Positions 26,024 through 34,840 of a DNA stretch of 64,000 nucleotides are shown piece after piece; positions within the stretch are counted from its first letter, which is position 1; each line of letters opens with the position of its first letter. The notes below the pieces were generated by a model. That model was not told the origin of the DNA and searched no databases. It saw only the letters and a list, made by a program, of their open reading frames with translations. The position numbers were made by a program, and so were the translations under genes. The DNA is from Candidatus Thorarchaeota archaeon. GTDB taxonomy: Archaea; Asgardarchaeota; Thorarchaeia; Thorarchaeales; Thorarchaeaceae. The stretch is from assembly GCA_016933575.1 (NCBI GenBank), contig JAFGAR010000081.1, positions 62,001-126,000 of the forward strand. The letters run 5' to 3'.

Positions 26024-27055
26024 TTGAGATATGTAAAAATCTCCACTCAAAATACGTATGAATTCCTTGAGCGATTAAAAAAAATTGGAGTTCTTTACGC
26101 CCCACATAAGATATCGGACAAGTTCTATGATTTTTGTGAAGTAGAAGATGTGAATAATGTTGTCTTTAATTATCACCGAACTATCCGTCCTCCGCGACAT
26201 TTCTTCTATCCTGAGCGCGAGGTTCTTTTTGCATTTGATACAAGAAAGGTAGAGTTGTATGAAAACACTCCTTCTAAAAGAAAGCAAATCCTATTTGGAG
26301 TACATTCATGTGATATAGTAGCCTTGAGAACCATGGACTCTAAATTTCTTGACGACCAACCAGATCCATACTATAAGACACGACGAGAGAATGGAATTAT
26401 AATCGGGCTGTCTTGTCTTCCTGATGAATATTGCTTCTGTAATGTACGACGTGTTGAGTTTGTTGATGCTGGTTTTGATTTATTCTTCCATGAACTGCCT
26501 GATGGCTTCCTTGTTCGTGTGGGTACGGTCGTGGGACACAAACTCGTTGATCCATATGAAAAGGAACTCTTCCAAGAGGTTACACCAGCTGATGTCGAAT
26601 ATATGTCAAGTTTTGAAGAGAAGCGGTCTTCCATGTTTACTGTCAAGGGGAATTGGGACAATCTTCGATATTTCATGGAGCTTCGTTTAGATCATCCCAT
26701 GTACATGCGGGAGAGCGAGAAATGTCTGGGATGTGGAAATTGCACATTGACATGTCCTTCCTGTAAGTGCTATGATGTTCAAGATATTCCGAGCATTGAT
26801 GGTAGGACTGGTGAACGTGTTCGTTTCTGGGACTCGTGTCAATTTCGTTCTCATGGGTTAGTGGCTGGAGATCATAATTTCCGTGAAACTAAGAAAGACC
26901 GGTTCATTAATCGTTACCACTGTAAGAATTCGTACTGTACAGCAACTACTACTTCCTATTGCGTAGGGTGTGGCCGCTGTACCTATTTCTGCCCTGCAGA
27001 GATTCAATTCAAGAAGAATTTGATGGAAATCGCAGGATATCACGGAGGTGCATAG
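26024..27055 (+). CDS. hydB: Group 3b [NiFe] sulfhydrogenase, beta (Fe-S) subunit
   Basis: This 343-residue protein is the beta subunit of soluble group 3b hydrogenases, holding two C-terminal [4Fe-4S] clusters: [14 protein letters not shown] followed by a separate [12 protein letters not shown]. The N-terminal half has [12 protein letters not shown] and the YPERE block typical of this family. GTG at 26012 overlaps its own Shine-Dalgarno, so TTG 26024, eight bases after GAGGTG, is preferred. It is the first gene of the B-G-D-A operon that couples H2 to NAD(P)H, and in some archaea to sulfur reduction. A 20-bp palindrome sits upstream. Confidence 0.88.
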   Translation: MRYVKISTQNTYEFLERLKKIGVLYAPHKISDKFYDFCEVEDVNNVVFNYHRTIRPPRHFFYPEREVLFAFDTRKVELYENTPSKRKQILFGVHSCDIVALRTMDSKFLDDQPDPYYKTRRENGIIIGLSCLPDEYCFCNVRRVEFVDAGFDLFFHELPDGFLVRVGTVVGHKLVDPYEKELFQEVTPADVEYMSSFEEKRSSMFTVKGNWDNLRYFMELRLDHPMYMRESEKCLGCGNCTLTCPSCKCYDVQDIPSIDGRTGERVRFWDSCQFRSHGLVAGDHNFRETKKDRFINRYHCKNSYCTATTTSYCVGCGRCTYFCPAEIQFKKNLMEIAGYHGGA

Positions 27056-27057
27056 CG

Positions 27058-27933
27058 ATGGCAGTTCCTGTAGCAAGAGATGAGGGTAAGGACAATATCT
27101 ATGATACTGCAAAATGTCGTCTTCTGCGAAAATACAATCTTTCAGAAAATGACAAGTTGTTTCTCTTTCGATTTGAAGATCCAGAGATTGCAATGAATTG
27201 GCGTTTCAAACCTGGTCAATTCGTTGAAGTTTCATTACTTGGTCTCGGAGAAGTGCCTATCTCAATTAGTTCGTCAGCTCGTAGAATGGGCTTCTTTGAA
27301 TTATGTATCAGGAATGCTGGTCGTGTCACATCTCAGATACATAAACTTGAACCAGGTGCATTAGTTGGCATTCGTGGGCCGTATGGTAACGGGTTTCCAA
27401 TGGAGCAATTTCACAACCGAGACCTACTTCTTGTTGCAGCAGGTCTGGGAATGGCTCCACTTCGCTCAGTCTTTCTTTATGCACTCGATAATAGATGGTT
27501 ATTTGGTAACATCACAATCATCAACAGTGCGAAATTTGGAAACGAGCTTCTCTTCAAAAGAGAACTTGAAGCAATGAAAGATATCGCAACTGCTGAAAAT
27601 ATCTCTATAGTCCAGACAGCAACACGCGACCCTGATTTCAAAGGTCTCCAGGGTCGGGCTACTGCACACTTTGACAAGGTCAATGTGAATCCGAAAAACT
27701 GTGCAGTTGCAATGTGTGGTCCTCCAGCTATGTACAAGGGTATGTTTGAAGAGCTCATTGCTAGGGGGTACGATCCACGATACATCTTCGTGACCTTGGA
27801 GCGACGTATGAAATGCGGTGTTGGAAAATGTGGACATTGTAATATCGGTACAGCTACAAGCTGGAAGTATGCTTGCAAGGACGGTCCTGTCTTTGATTAC
27901 TATGCAATCACAAGTATTCCGGGGTTGATTTAA
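27058..27933 (+). CDS. hydG: Group 3b [NiFe] sulfhydrogenase, gamma (FAD/NAD(P)) subunit
   Basis: The protein has 291 residues in three parts. Residues 20-115 form the FAD-binding beta-barrel (PGQFVEVSLLG, PISISSSA). Residues 125-240 form the nucleotide-binding domain with LLVAAGLGMAPLRS and AMCGPPAMYKG. Near the C terminus is a [2Fe-2S] motif, CGVGKCGHCNIG, with a later cysteine in YACKDGPVF. It oxidises or reduces NAD(P)H for the hydrogenase. The ATG at 27058 begins two bases after the hydB stop with GGAGGTG upstream; the open frame extends further upstream but inside hydB. Confidence 0.9.
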   Translation: MAVPVARDEGKDNIYDTAKCRLLRKYNLSENDKLFLFRFEDPEIAMNWRFKPGQFVEVSLLGLGEVPISISSSARRMGFFELCIRNAGRVTSQIHKLEPGALVGIRGPYGNGFPMEQFHNRDLLLVAAGLGMAPLRSVFLYALDNRWLFGNITIINSAKFGNELLFKRELEAMKDIATAENISIVQTATRDPDFKGLQGRATAHFDKVNVNPKNCAVAMCGPPAMYKGMFEELIARGYDPRYIFVTLERRMKCGVGKCGHCNIGTATSWKYACKDGPVFDYYAITSIPGLI

Positions 27934-27934
27934 G

Positions 27935-28750
27935 ATGACAATAATCGAAGGATGTGATGGCGAGTGCAGACCACGTGTTGGGGTATATGCATTAACATCT
28001 TGCTACGGTTGCCAACTGAAGCTTGCCACGGTACAGAAGATACTCGAGATTGCCAATGCAGTGACGTTTGAGAGTTTCTACATGCTATCAAGCGCAAGTA
28101 AGATGCCTGCAGATGTTGATGTAGCCTTTGTTGAGGGATCGGTTTCAACTGAGAAAGACTTGGAAGAACTTCTTGAGATACGGAAACATTCTCGGATTCT
28201 TGTGGCATTGGGAGCCTGTTCCGTTAATGGTGGAGTCCAGAGCTGGGCAGAAGGTGAACTGGATTATGAGGAACTCTATTCCAAAGTCTATGGTGAATCA
28301 AAGATTGATATGAAAGGTCTTCAAGCAACACCCATATCGAAACACGTTGAAGTGGATTATTATCTTCCTGGCTGTCCCCCAGAAGAAGATGAGATATTGT
28401 ATTTCATATCTGCCTTTCTCTTTGGAACATTTCCTGAACCCAAGGACTATCCTGTATGCTCTGAATGCAGATTGGCTGGTAATCCCTGCATTCTCATTGA
28501 ACGCGGGGAACCGTGTCTAGGACCCGTGACTACTGCTGGTTGCAAGGCTCGGTGTATCTCCTTCAATGTACCATGTATTGGTTGTCGGGGTCCAGTTCCT
28601 CATGATACCGCTTGGTTCGACTCGTTAGCATTGACATTCAAGAACAAAGGTCTCTCAGAAGAAATAGTACGTCATCGATTCAGGATTTTTGGTGCTCACA
28701 ACCCGAATCTTGAACCGATGCTGAAGAAGATTTACGGAGGGAATAAGTAA
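27935..28750 (+). CDS. hydD: Group 3b [NiFe] sulfhydrogenase, delta (small) subunit
   Basis: The 271-residue protein is the electron-transfer small subunit. The proximal cluster ligands are seen in SCYGCQLK, GACSVNGG and PGCPPEED. The C-terminal third is cysteine-rich (CSEC, NPC, EPC, AGC, ARC, VPCIGCRGP), supplying the medial and distal clusters. It starts right after hydG and its stop overlaps the hydA start by one base. With HydA it forms the hydrogen-activating core. There is no twin-arginine signal, consistent with a soluble cytoplasmic enzyme. Confidence 0.9.
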   Translation: MTIIEGCDGECRPRVGVYALTSCYGCQLKLATVQKILEIANAVTFESFYMLSSASKMPADVDVAFVEGSVSTEKDLEELLEIRKHSRILVALGACSVNGGVQSWAEGELDYEELYSKVYGESKIDMKGLQATPISKHVEVDYYLPGCPPEEDEILYFISAFLFGTFPEPKDYPVCSECRLAGNPCILIERGEPCLGPVTTAGCKARCISFNVPCIGCRGPVPHDTAWFDSLALTFKNKGLSEEIVRHRFRIFGAHNPNLEPMLKKIYGGNK

Positions 28751-30093
28751 TGACAGAGAACCCAAAAAGCAAGTCTTCTAAGAAGATTATTCGGCCTATC
28801 AGTGTAGATCATATCGCACGCATCGAAGGTAAAGCTGGCATCGAGATTAGACACGATGGAAAAAATGTGCAAGTATCGCAGGTCAATATCTTCGAGGGTC
28901 CTCGGTATTTCGAAGCCATTACATTAGGCAAACCTATTGAAGAAGCTACAGCTGTATTTCCAAGAGTATGTTCATTCTGTGCAGCTGCTCACAAGATTAC
29001 GGGACTTCAAGCAGCTGAGAAGGCAATTGGACTCCATCCAACCAAACAGACAGTAAAACTTCGAGAACTCCTCTATATTGGCGACTACATTGAGAGTCAC
29101 GCTCTGCATCTCTTCCTACTTGCACTTCCTGACTTCTTAGGATATCCTGATGCATTCTCCATGTCGAAAGACCATCCCACAATTCTTGCAGCAGGAATGG
29201 CACTCAAAGACATCGGTGCGGATATTCAGACTGTGATCGGTTCAAGATATATCCATCAAGAAAATGTCATGCTTGGCGGTTTTGGGAAGTTGCCCACAAA
29301 GAAGAAGTTGGTGTCCCTTGGGCAACGACTTAGAGGTCTTCAAAATGAAGCAGAACAAGCTCTTGAAACTCTAGTGAGTTATCGTAACTGGCCTGAAGTT
29401 GATGCCTCACGGATTCATCTCGCACTAGAGCCCTATGATGGGACATATACAATGTTAGGCGATGTTGTGCATGCATCTGACAACTCAAAATTCAAGGTAG
29501 ATGCGTACAAGATGCGTCTCCGAGAGAGTATTGTAAGCCATTCCTTCGCGAAACATAGTCACTACAATGAACAACCCTTCATGACCGGGTCTTTATCCAG
29601 ATATCATCTCTTTGGTGGCGGGATGACTGGTCGCGCAAAGGAGCTCGCAGAGATGTATGTTGAGTTTCTTGATCCAAATAATCCCATGTCCAATAATTTT
29701 GCACAAGCTGTTGAGATCATTTACTTTGTTCAACGTGCTGAGAGTATTATCAGTGATATTGCATCAGCTCTCAAACCAAATGAAAAGAGAATCAAGCCTC
29801 AAATTACTAAGGCTGGTACTGGTGTTTCAATGACAGAAGCGCCAAGAGGGTTACTCGCTTATACTATCAGTGTTGATAAGAATGGAAAGGTGAAGAGTGT
29901 TGATATTATTACTCCCACAGCCATGTTTCTCCCAATCCTAGAAAATGATTTACGAAGGATGTCAGAAGGTCTATTGAAACAAGGAGTCAAGGATGCGAAA
30001 GTCATTGGACCAAAACTGGAAACAGTTGTTCGATCTTATGATCCCTGCGTATCCTGTAGTGTCCATGTCACAGAAGTAACAGACCGTAAATGA
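28750..30093 (+). CDS. hydA: Group 3b [NiFe] sulfhydrogenase, alpha (large catalytic) subunit
   Basis: This 447-residue subunit carries the NiFe active site. The two nickel-ligand pairs are RVCSFC (with RIEGKAG earlier) and, near the C terminus, DPCVSCSVH. Eight residues follow the histidine (VTEVTDRK), which looks like the short tail removed by a maturation endopeptidase in this group. No such protease or Hyp gene lies in the window, so maturation factors must be encoded elsewhere. It ends the B-G-D-A operon and is followed by a strong inverted repeat. Confidence 0.92.
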   Translation: MTENPKSKSSKKIIRPISVDHIARIEGKAGIEIRHDGKNVQVSQVNIFEGPRYFEAITLGKPIEEATAVFPRVCSFCAAAHKITGLQAAEKAIGLHPTKQTVKLRELLYIGDYIESHALHLFLLALPDFLGYPDAFSMSKDHPTILAAGMALKDIGADIQTVIGSRYIHQENVMLGGFGKLPTKKKLVSLGQRLRGLQNEAEQALETLVSYRNWPEVDASRIHLALEPYDGTYTMLGDVVHASDNSKFKVDAYKMRLRESIVSHSFAKHSHYNEQPFMTGSLSRYHLFGGGMTGRAKELAEMYVEFLDPNNPMSNNFAQAVEIIYFVQRAESIISDIASALKPNEKRIKPQITKAGTGVSMTEAPRGLLAYTISVDKNGKVKSVDIITPTAMFLPILENDLRRMSEGLLKQGVKDAKVIGPKLETVVRSYDPCVSCSVHVTEVTDRK

Positions 30094-30098
30094 TAGAG

Positions 30099-30128
30099 TT
30101 CTGAAAGGAGTGATTCCTCCTTTCAGAA
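30099..30128. terminator. Strong hairpin terminator after hydA (possibly bidirectional)
   Basis: TTCTGAAAGGAG and CTCCTTTCAGAA form a perfect twelve-base-pair stem around a six-base loop (TGATTC), starting six bases after the hydA stop. The convergent membrane-protein gene ends 12 bases beyond it, so it could terminate both transcripts. Confidence 0.75.
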
Positions 30129-30139
30129 ATTTCTATCTC

Positions 30140-31231
30140 CTATAATTGCTCAACTTGTTTCTTCCGTTTAAGATAGAGATAGACGACTCCTCCAAAGACA
30201 AATGCAAGCAGATAGAGAATAATGGGGATCCAGAGGAACTCAACACGCATTAGATACTCTAGCGGTCTTCCATATCCCCCAAAAGCAATGGGCAAATAGA
30301 TCCAAGCCAGAGCTCCAAAATACCCTGCATAAACTAACCATCTGATTTCTCGCCTGACTTTGAAGGCATACATGTATGTGAACACAAACATGAACGCAAA
30401 TCCTGATGCAAACATTACCCACATATCAGCGCTAGCATGTTGAATGGTGTTATATACAGCGACAAAGAATGCATGAATTCCAACGAAGCTCTCAAGTAGA
30501 ACTACCCATCCTTGATTCACATGTACTACCGTATATGCTAACGAGAGTTGGATAAAGAGTAAGAACATGTAGAAGAATCCGGTCACAAGTTGTGGGTCAT
30601 AGGCCATAGGATGAAACCAGAATGTATACACAAGTGCCCATGCAATAATATATTGATGGTTTCTTCTGAAGAATCCTGACACCTGAGCAGTGATAGGTTT
30701 CCCTGCTTTTCGTCCTATGAAGAAGCCCCGTCTTGGATTTTCAATGATGAGAATCAATACGAGCATTACGATGACAGAACCTTGACTAGTCCAGATGGGT
30801 ACATCCTGCGCAAGACCATCAAACCATATGTGAGTCTGAACGAGATGTAGAATGATGAATGCTGCGTTAATTGTCAGAGTTGCCCAGTTGTATCTAGTCA
30901 ATCCTGTTGTAGGTTTCGTCTTGTATTCCACAAGGTTCTTCTGTGCCCAATAGATAGCCGCCCAGATTGCGAATTGGTGTGTGAGATAAAAACTCCAAAC
31001 AATCAACATGATGAGAAAATCACGTGTCGGGAGTTGCCAGAAGTACCAACTTGCTCCAAGATCCGGTCCAAATGTGGCGATGACTGGATCCAGCAAGGGC
31101 CCAAGCAACCAAATAATGAATGTAAAACCGATGGCAAAGATCAACGCGATTGCCCACGCATAATAAGCTCTTCTCGATTGATTGTCTTGAGCTCTACCAG
31201 TTTCCGTATTGTCTTGTAACAAATACAACAC
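30140..31231 (-). CDS. Polytopic membrane protein of unknown function
   Basis: This 363-residue protein has about nine predicted transmembrane helices after a polar, Gln/Arg-rich N terminus of 25 residues; the C terminus is a basic tail (KRKKQVEQL). Helices contain several histidines beside aromatic residues (THQFAIW, LHLVQTHIW, FWFHPMAY, HVNQGW, GIHAFF). Such residues could bind a metal or heme, but no known motif is recognised. It stands alone on the minus strand between the sulfhydrogenase operon, with which it is convergent, and a divergent SCP2-like gene. No function is proposed. Confidence 0.65.
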   Translation of the reverse strand: MLYLLQDNTETGRAQDNQSRRAYYAWAIALIFAIGFTFIIWLLGPLLDPVIATFGPDLGASWYFWQLPTRDFLIMLIVWSFYLTHQFAIWAAIYWAQKNLVEYKTKPTTGLTRYNWATLTINAAFIILHLVQTHIWFDGLAQDVPIWTSQGSVIVMLVLILIIENPRRGFFIGRKAGKPITAQVSGFFRRNHQYIIAWALVYTFWFHPMAYDPQLVTGFFYMFLLFIQLSLAYTVVHVNQGWVVLLESFVGIHAFFVAVYNTIQHASADMWVMFASGFAFMFVFTYMYAFKVRREIRWLVYAGYFGALAWIYLPIAFGGYGRPLEYLMRVEFLWIPIILYLLAFVFGGVVYLYLKRKKQVEQL

Positions 31232-31322
31232 CTTCTCAGGTTTTTGTTAAGATACCTATTAACATCACGGTCAGTCAGAAAGTATAACTCGGTATTTGTG
31301 AAATAATATACCTGGTGTCCAT

Positions 31323-31655
31323 ATGACAAAAGAGAAAATATTGGCTCAACTTCAGGCACTTGCAGAAAGATTCGAAGACCCCAAAATACAGCGAAGGTTC
31401 AAGGACTATCATAAGACTCTCCAGTTTATCTTCCCTGACATCGATACCAAAATGTACATGACTATTGGAGACGCAAAGCTTGAAGCTGTGGCAGAAGGAG
31501 AGGTTGATTCTGAACTAAAGGTGACAATGGATACTTCCGTCTTCTTTGGTATAATGGATAAGACTGAGAGTCCTATGGCAGCATACTCCGCAGGCAAGTT
31601 GAAGACTGTTGGAGAAGTACCCGACCTCTTGAAACTGCAGAAATTACTCCTCTGA
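31323..31655 (+). CDS. SCP2 sterol-carrier-like protein (copy 1)
   Basis: The 110-residue protein resembles a single SCP2 (sterol carrier protein 2-like) domain, a small fold with a hydrophobic tunnel that binds lipids or acyl chains. The central strands YMTIGDAKLEAVAEGEVDSELKVTMDTSVFF and the C-terminal helix (AYSAGKLKTVGEVPDLLKLQKLL) fit the family. A second copy is at 39766-40104, with the same DPKxxxRFxxYxK(S/T)L opening and the same DLxKLQxLL end. The ligand is unknown. Its stop overlaps the end of the convergent HTH gene by about 12 bases. Confidence 0.65.
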   Translation: MTKEKILAQLQALAERFEDPKIQRRFKDYHKTLQFIFPDIDTKMYMTIGDAKLEAVAEGEVDSELKVTMDTSVFFGIMDKTESPMAAYSAGKLKTVGEVPDLLKLQKLLL

Positions 31656-31997
31656 ATCATTGAGATCTTTCTCAATGACCTTTGATACCAGTTCTCTCAT
31701 TCTAAGCATCTGATCTCTCACCTGCTTTGCCCCATCTTGAGTTAAGCTCACTATAGTCGTCGGTTTTAACTCAACAAACCGTTTTGATATTCTGATGAGA
31801 TTAAGTTCTTCTAATTTTCTTAGATGACTTGACAGATTGCCAGAGGTTAGTCCGAGTTTCTTCTGGAGAATGGTGAAATTAGCATTCTGAGTGAAGTAGA
31901 GATATATCAGTATAGAGAGTCGAGTGGGGACCATAGTCTCACGGTCTTCTTCCATGAGCTCTACCAGTGATGATAGAAGGTCCCTGTCCAGACTCAA
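31644..31997 (-). CDS. Winged-helix transcriptional regulator (ArsR/MarR-like)
   Basis: The 117-residue protein has a winged helix: the recognition segment is KKLGLTSGNLSSHLRKLEELNLIRISKRF, followed by a wing and a C-terminal dimerisation helix. No metal-binding cysteine set is visible. It starts two bases from the end of the upstream small membrane-protein gene and lies downstream of an ABC-2 exporter, a layout common for self-contained export and regulation modules. Its target is inferred to be the exporter locus. Confidence 0.7.
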   Translation of the reverse strand: MSLDRDLLSSLVELMEEDRETMVPTRLSILIYLYFTQNANFTILQKKLGLTSGNLSSHLRKLEELNLIRISKRFVELKPTTIVSLTQDGAKQVRDQMLRMRELVSKVIEKDLNDSEE

Positions 31998-31999
31998 CT

Positions 32000-32680
32000 C
32001 TATCCCTGCCCTTTGCTCTCCAACAGCAGTTGTTCAGCAGATATCAGCATATAGATACCAATAACATAGATTCCGCCCATATTGACGACAATCAGGACCA
32101 GAAATGCAATCTGAGGAAATACAAGCATTGGAATTACACCCAGAAGTATCGCAATAGCAAAGTAGAGCTGTTCCTTTGAAAAGAACTCAAGTTCTGAGCC
32201 TGTTCTTCTACCAAAGAGATAGTTCATAGTAAAACCAAATGCCATTACTATTTGGAGAGCTGGTGGGAACAGTTGGGCTTGTCCTATTTGGAAGGTGATG
32301 AGTGAAGTTATGACAATGGCTGTACAAAGAACAGTCCATAATGCATAGATTTTCCTGTCAGCTTTTGATGGATCTGATTTTTCCTGATAGGAACGGGTAA
32401 GTGGTACTATCAATCTGAATCCAATCACCCACGATAGACCCAAGCTCAAAAGAACAAAACCCACATTGACTAAGAATGGGTCACCAGGTCCCAGTATGTT
32501 TTGAAGTGACATGAATATTAGAGTGGCAAATGAAATACCACCAGCAATGAGGATGTAGACAAGACCTGATACTCTACGTGCGATTACCTGTGGATACTTT
32601 TCAACCAGATCTGTAAGTAAAAGAAGCTGTCTAGCTTTCTTTATCATATCATCATCCATTTCCGTTTCATCCTTATTCAA
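32000..32680 (-). CDS. Small polytopic membrane protein of unknown function
   Basis: The 226-residue protein has six likely transmembrane helices, an acidic N terminus, and one basic cytoplasmic loop (SYQEKSDPSKADRK). TTG 32680 is used because GAGGTGATT precedes it. It lies between the ABC-2 permease gene, which ends in a good intrinsic terminator, and the winged-helix gene, two bases away, with which it is likely co-transcribed. Membrane proteins of this kind paired with HTH genes may modulate the regulator; this is inference only. Confidence 0.55.
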   Translation of the reverse strand: MNKDETEMDDDMIKKARQLLLLTDLVEKYPQVIARRVSGLVYILIAGGISFATLIFMSLQNILGPGDPFLVNVGFVLLSLGLSWVIGFRLIVPLTRSYQEKSDPSKADRKIYALWTVLCTAIVITSLITFQIGQAQLFPPALQIVMAFGFTMNYLFGRRTGSELEFFSKEQLYFAIAILLGVIPMLVFPQIAFLVLIVVNMGGIYVIGIYMLISAEQLLLESKGQG

Positions 32681-32739
32681 TCAATCACCTCAAATCTAAT
32701 TACTTTCATTTCTAATACCTCCCTAATAACTGTAGCAGG

Positions 32740-32767
32740 AAAAAAAAGAGCCCATTTCCGGGCTCTT
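32740..32767 (-). terminator. Intrinsic terminator of ABC-2 permease gene
   Basis: On the minus strand AAGAGCCC, six bases and GGGCTCTT form an eight-base-pair GC-rich stem followed by eight Ts (the A run at 32740-32747). The stem overlaps the permease stop codon. Confidence 0.85.
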
Positions 32768-33926
32768 AGCGTGAACCATATTTCTCAAAGAGAATGATTC
32801 CTACAAGCACTAGAAGAATACCAACAACCGAAACGATAGCCAGATTTATCCAAATGATTGGAGTTGTTATAGGAGCCCCTCTAAGAAACAGAGTGGTTAA
32901 AGCTTCAGTAACATATCTACTTGGAATGAACATCGAAATTGCTTCTGTCATTTCACCCAGGGGCATAAATGTTCCCAAGAACATCTGGGGCATAATGAAG
33001 ATGAAGCTCACTCCGGTAGCAGCTTCTGCAGACTTGGATAGTGTAGCTGATAAAAGCCCAAATCCCACAGCTACGAGTGAGAATGCTAGTGCTATCACAA
33101 AGGTAAATGCGATTCCTACAATTCCAGTCGCTGGTCTATATCCAATTATGAACGATGATACTAGAACCAGTGCAACCTGGACCGCTGCAATGATCATGTA
33201 TGATAGTGTTTGACTTATCATATAATCAGCTGATGACGCTGGAGTTGTTCTCAGTCTTCTCAACAATCCCTCGTCTCTCTCACTTGTCATTGTCTGAGCA
33301 ACAATCATTGTCAAGAATATTGCAGCAAAGGCAAAGATACCTGGGGCCATAAAGTCCCACTGCGTAAAAGTACTTGACTGTACTAATGCTGGGCTTGCAA
33401 TCTCAATTGGCAATCCAATCGTCGATGCACCCTCTCCAAAGATTGTCGTTATTAGTACCTGTCTTACCAGTGGTGGAATTGCTGAAACAGCCATCATTGA
33501 TCCGCTATCGACATAGAGACCAATCGTAGTGTTTACCCATGCACTAGTATTGAATGGAGCACTATTGTATGATACAATGCTATCACCAAATCCTTCAGGT
33601 ATGATAATGAACGCATCGAGGGCTCCCTGCAGTAGAGCAGCCTGTCCTGTGTTATTGTCTCCATATTGATAAACAACAAAGACATCAGAAGATGTCAAAT
33701 TGCCAACAAATGAAGAACCCCAGTTGGCCTGCGGGCTGGTAGTATCTAGATTTAGAAGTCCAACATCGAAACTTGTTGTGGTTCCTCCACCAATTCCACC
33801 AAATGCAAGACCAAACACGAATGTGATCGTGATTGGGAATATAATCAGAAGAAAGAGAACTGCAGGTTCTCGCGCGGTCTTCTTTAGCTCTTTCTTGGTT
33901 AATGCTAGTATACGTCTTAGGTTCAT
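32766..33926 (-). CDS. ABC-2 type export permease
   Basis: This 386-residue permease has one N-terminal transmembrane helix, a large extracellular loop (about residues 50-185) and five C-terminal helices, the ABC-2 layout for drug, lipid or polysaccharide export. The start KKELKKTAREPAVLFLLIIFPI and the ERDEGLLRRLRTTP block in the cytoplasmic loop are typical. It begins two bases after the ATPase gene's stop on the same strand. The substrate is unknown. The stop is embedded in a strong intrinsic terminator. Confidence 0.85.
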   Translation of the reverse strand: MNLRRILALTKKELKKTAREPAVLFLLIIFPITITFVFGLAFGGIGGGTTTSFDVGLLNLDTTSPQANWGSSFVGNLTSSDVFVVYQYGDNNTGQAALLQGALDAFIIIPEGFGDSIVSYNSAPFNTSAWVNTTIGLYVDSGSMMAVSAIPPLVRQVLITTIFGEGASTIGLPIEIASPALVQSSTFTQWDFMAPGIFAFAAIFLTMIVAQTMTSERDEGLLRRLRTTPASSADYMISQTLSYMIIAAVQVALVLVSSFIIGYRPATGIVGIAFTFVIALAFSLVAVGFGLLSATLSKSAEAATGVSFIFIMPQMFLGTFMPLGEMTEAISMFIPSRYVTEALTTLFLRGAPITTPIIWINLAIVSVVGILLVLVGIILFEKYGSR

Positions 33927-33928
33927 CT

Positions 33929-34675
33929 CTAAACAGCCTCCCTCAGTTTCTTTCCAGTGATCTTCAGAAATACCTCTTCCAGATTCTTTGAGTGGTTTTC
34001 TCTCATAAGTTCCAAAGGAGACCCAAGCGCAATCAGTTTGCCCTCATCAATGATAGCAACTCTGTCACATAGTTCTTGGGCCTCTTCCATATAATGAGTT
34101 GTGAGAATGATTGTCTTGCCTTGACCCTTTAGTTCACGTATGAACTCCCAGACAGCTCGTCGAGATTTAGGATCCATTGCAACTGTGGGCTCATCTAGTA
34201 GAGCAATTTTGGGGTCATTGATTAATGCCATGAGCATACTGACTCTACGAATCATTCCCCCACTGTAGTCCTTAGCACGTCTATTGATGTGATCTTCCAT
34301 ACCAATTTTCTCTACCATGGTCTTGATTCGTTCTTCAAGGATGTCTTTGGGAACGAGATGCATATCTCCCATGAGAGTGATGTTTTCTTTGCCTGAGAGG
34401 AATCTATAGTATGCTGGCTCTTGCGGACAGACACCAATCACCTCACGAACACCTGTTGAATCAAAAACCACATCGTGTCCATCCACTATCGCTGAACCCT
34501 CTGTAGGTTCAAGTAGTGTATTTAGAATATTAACGGTCGTGCTTTTTCCAGCACCATTAGGTCCGAGAATACCAAATAGCTCGCCCCAACCAATCTCAAG
34601 GTTGAGATTTTCTAGAGCTGTGATATCGTCGAACCGTTTTGTAAGATTAGTTATTGTGATTGCAGATTCTGACAT
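33929..34675 (-). CDS. ABC transporter ATP-binding protein
   Basis: The 248-residue ATPase has Walker A GPNGAGKST, signature YSGGMIRRVSMLMAL, Walker B IALLDEPT and H-loop TTHYMEE. The C-terminal VFLKITGKKLREA stretch is typical of the DrrA/CcmA exporter subfamily. With the adjacent permease it makes an exporter. It is the first gene of a minus-strand unit and diverges from the dehydrogenase operon across a 165-base gap containing an inverted repeat. Confidence 0.88.
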   Translation of the reverse strand: MSESAITITNLTKRFDDITALENLNLEIGWGELFGILGPNGAGKSTTVNILNTLLEPTEGSAIVDGHDVVFDSTGVREVIGVCPQEPAYYRFLSGKENITLMGDMHLVPKDILEERIKTMVEKIGMEDHINRRAKDYSGGMIRRVSMLMALINDPKIALLDEPTVAMDPKSRRAVWEFIRELKGQGKTIILTTHYMEEAQELCDRVAIIDEGKLIALGSPLELMRENHSKNLEEVFLKITGKKLREAV

Positions 34676-34716
34676 TGTAATTCACAGAAAATAACATGTA
34701 TAGAATGAATATAAGA

Positions 34717-34783
34717 CATCGACAATCTTTGACTGACATGGTAGTCTGTGCCGCAAACTTGCTTGCCAACCAAGATGTCGATG
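34717..34783. repeat. Long-range inverted repeat in the divergent gap upstream of the dehydrogenase operon
   Basis: CATCGACA (34717-34724) is complementary to TGTCGATG (34776-34783); the match continues inward (ATCTT against AAGA) with one bulged base. A transcript across it would fold into a long stem with a loop of about 42 bases. The TGTCGA half-site also occurs in the acn-upstream palindrome. Confidence 0.4.
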
Positions 34784-34840
34784 AACGTTTAAAGGCAGGA
34801 TTGCACATAGTTAATTTTCGATTGACTAGGACGGATTCAC

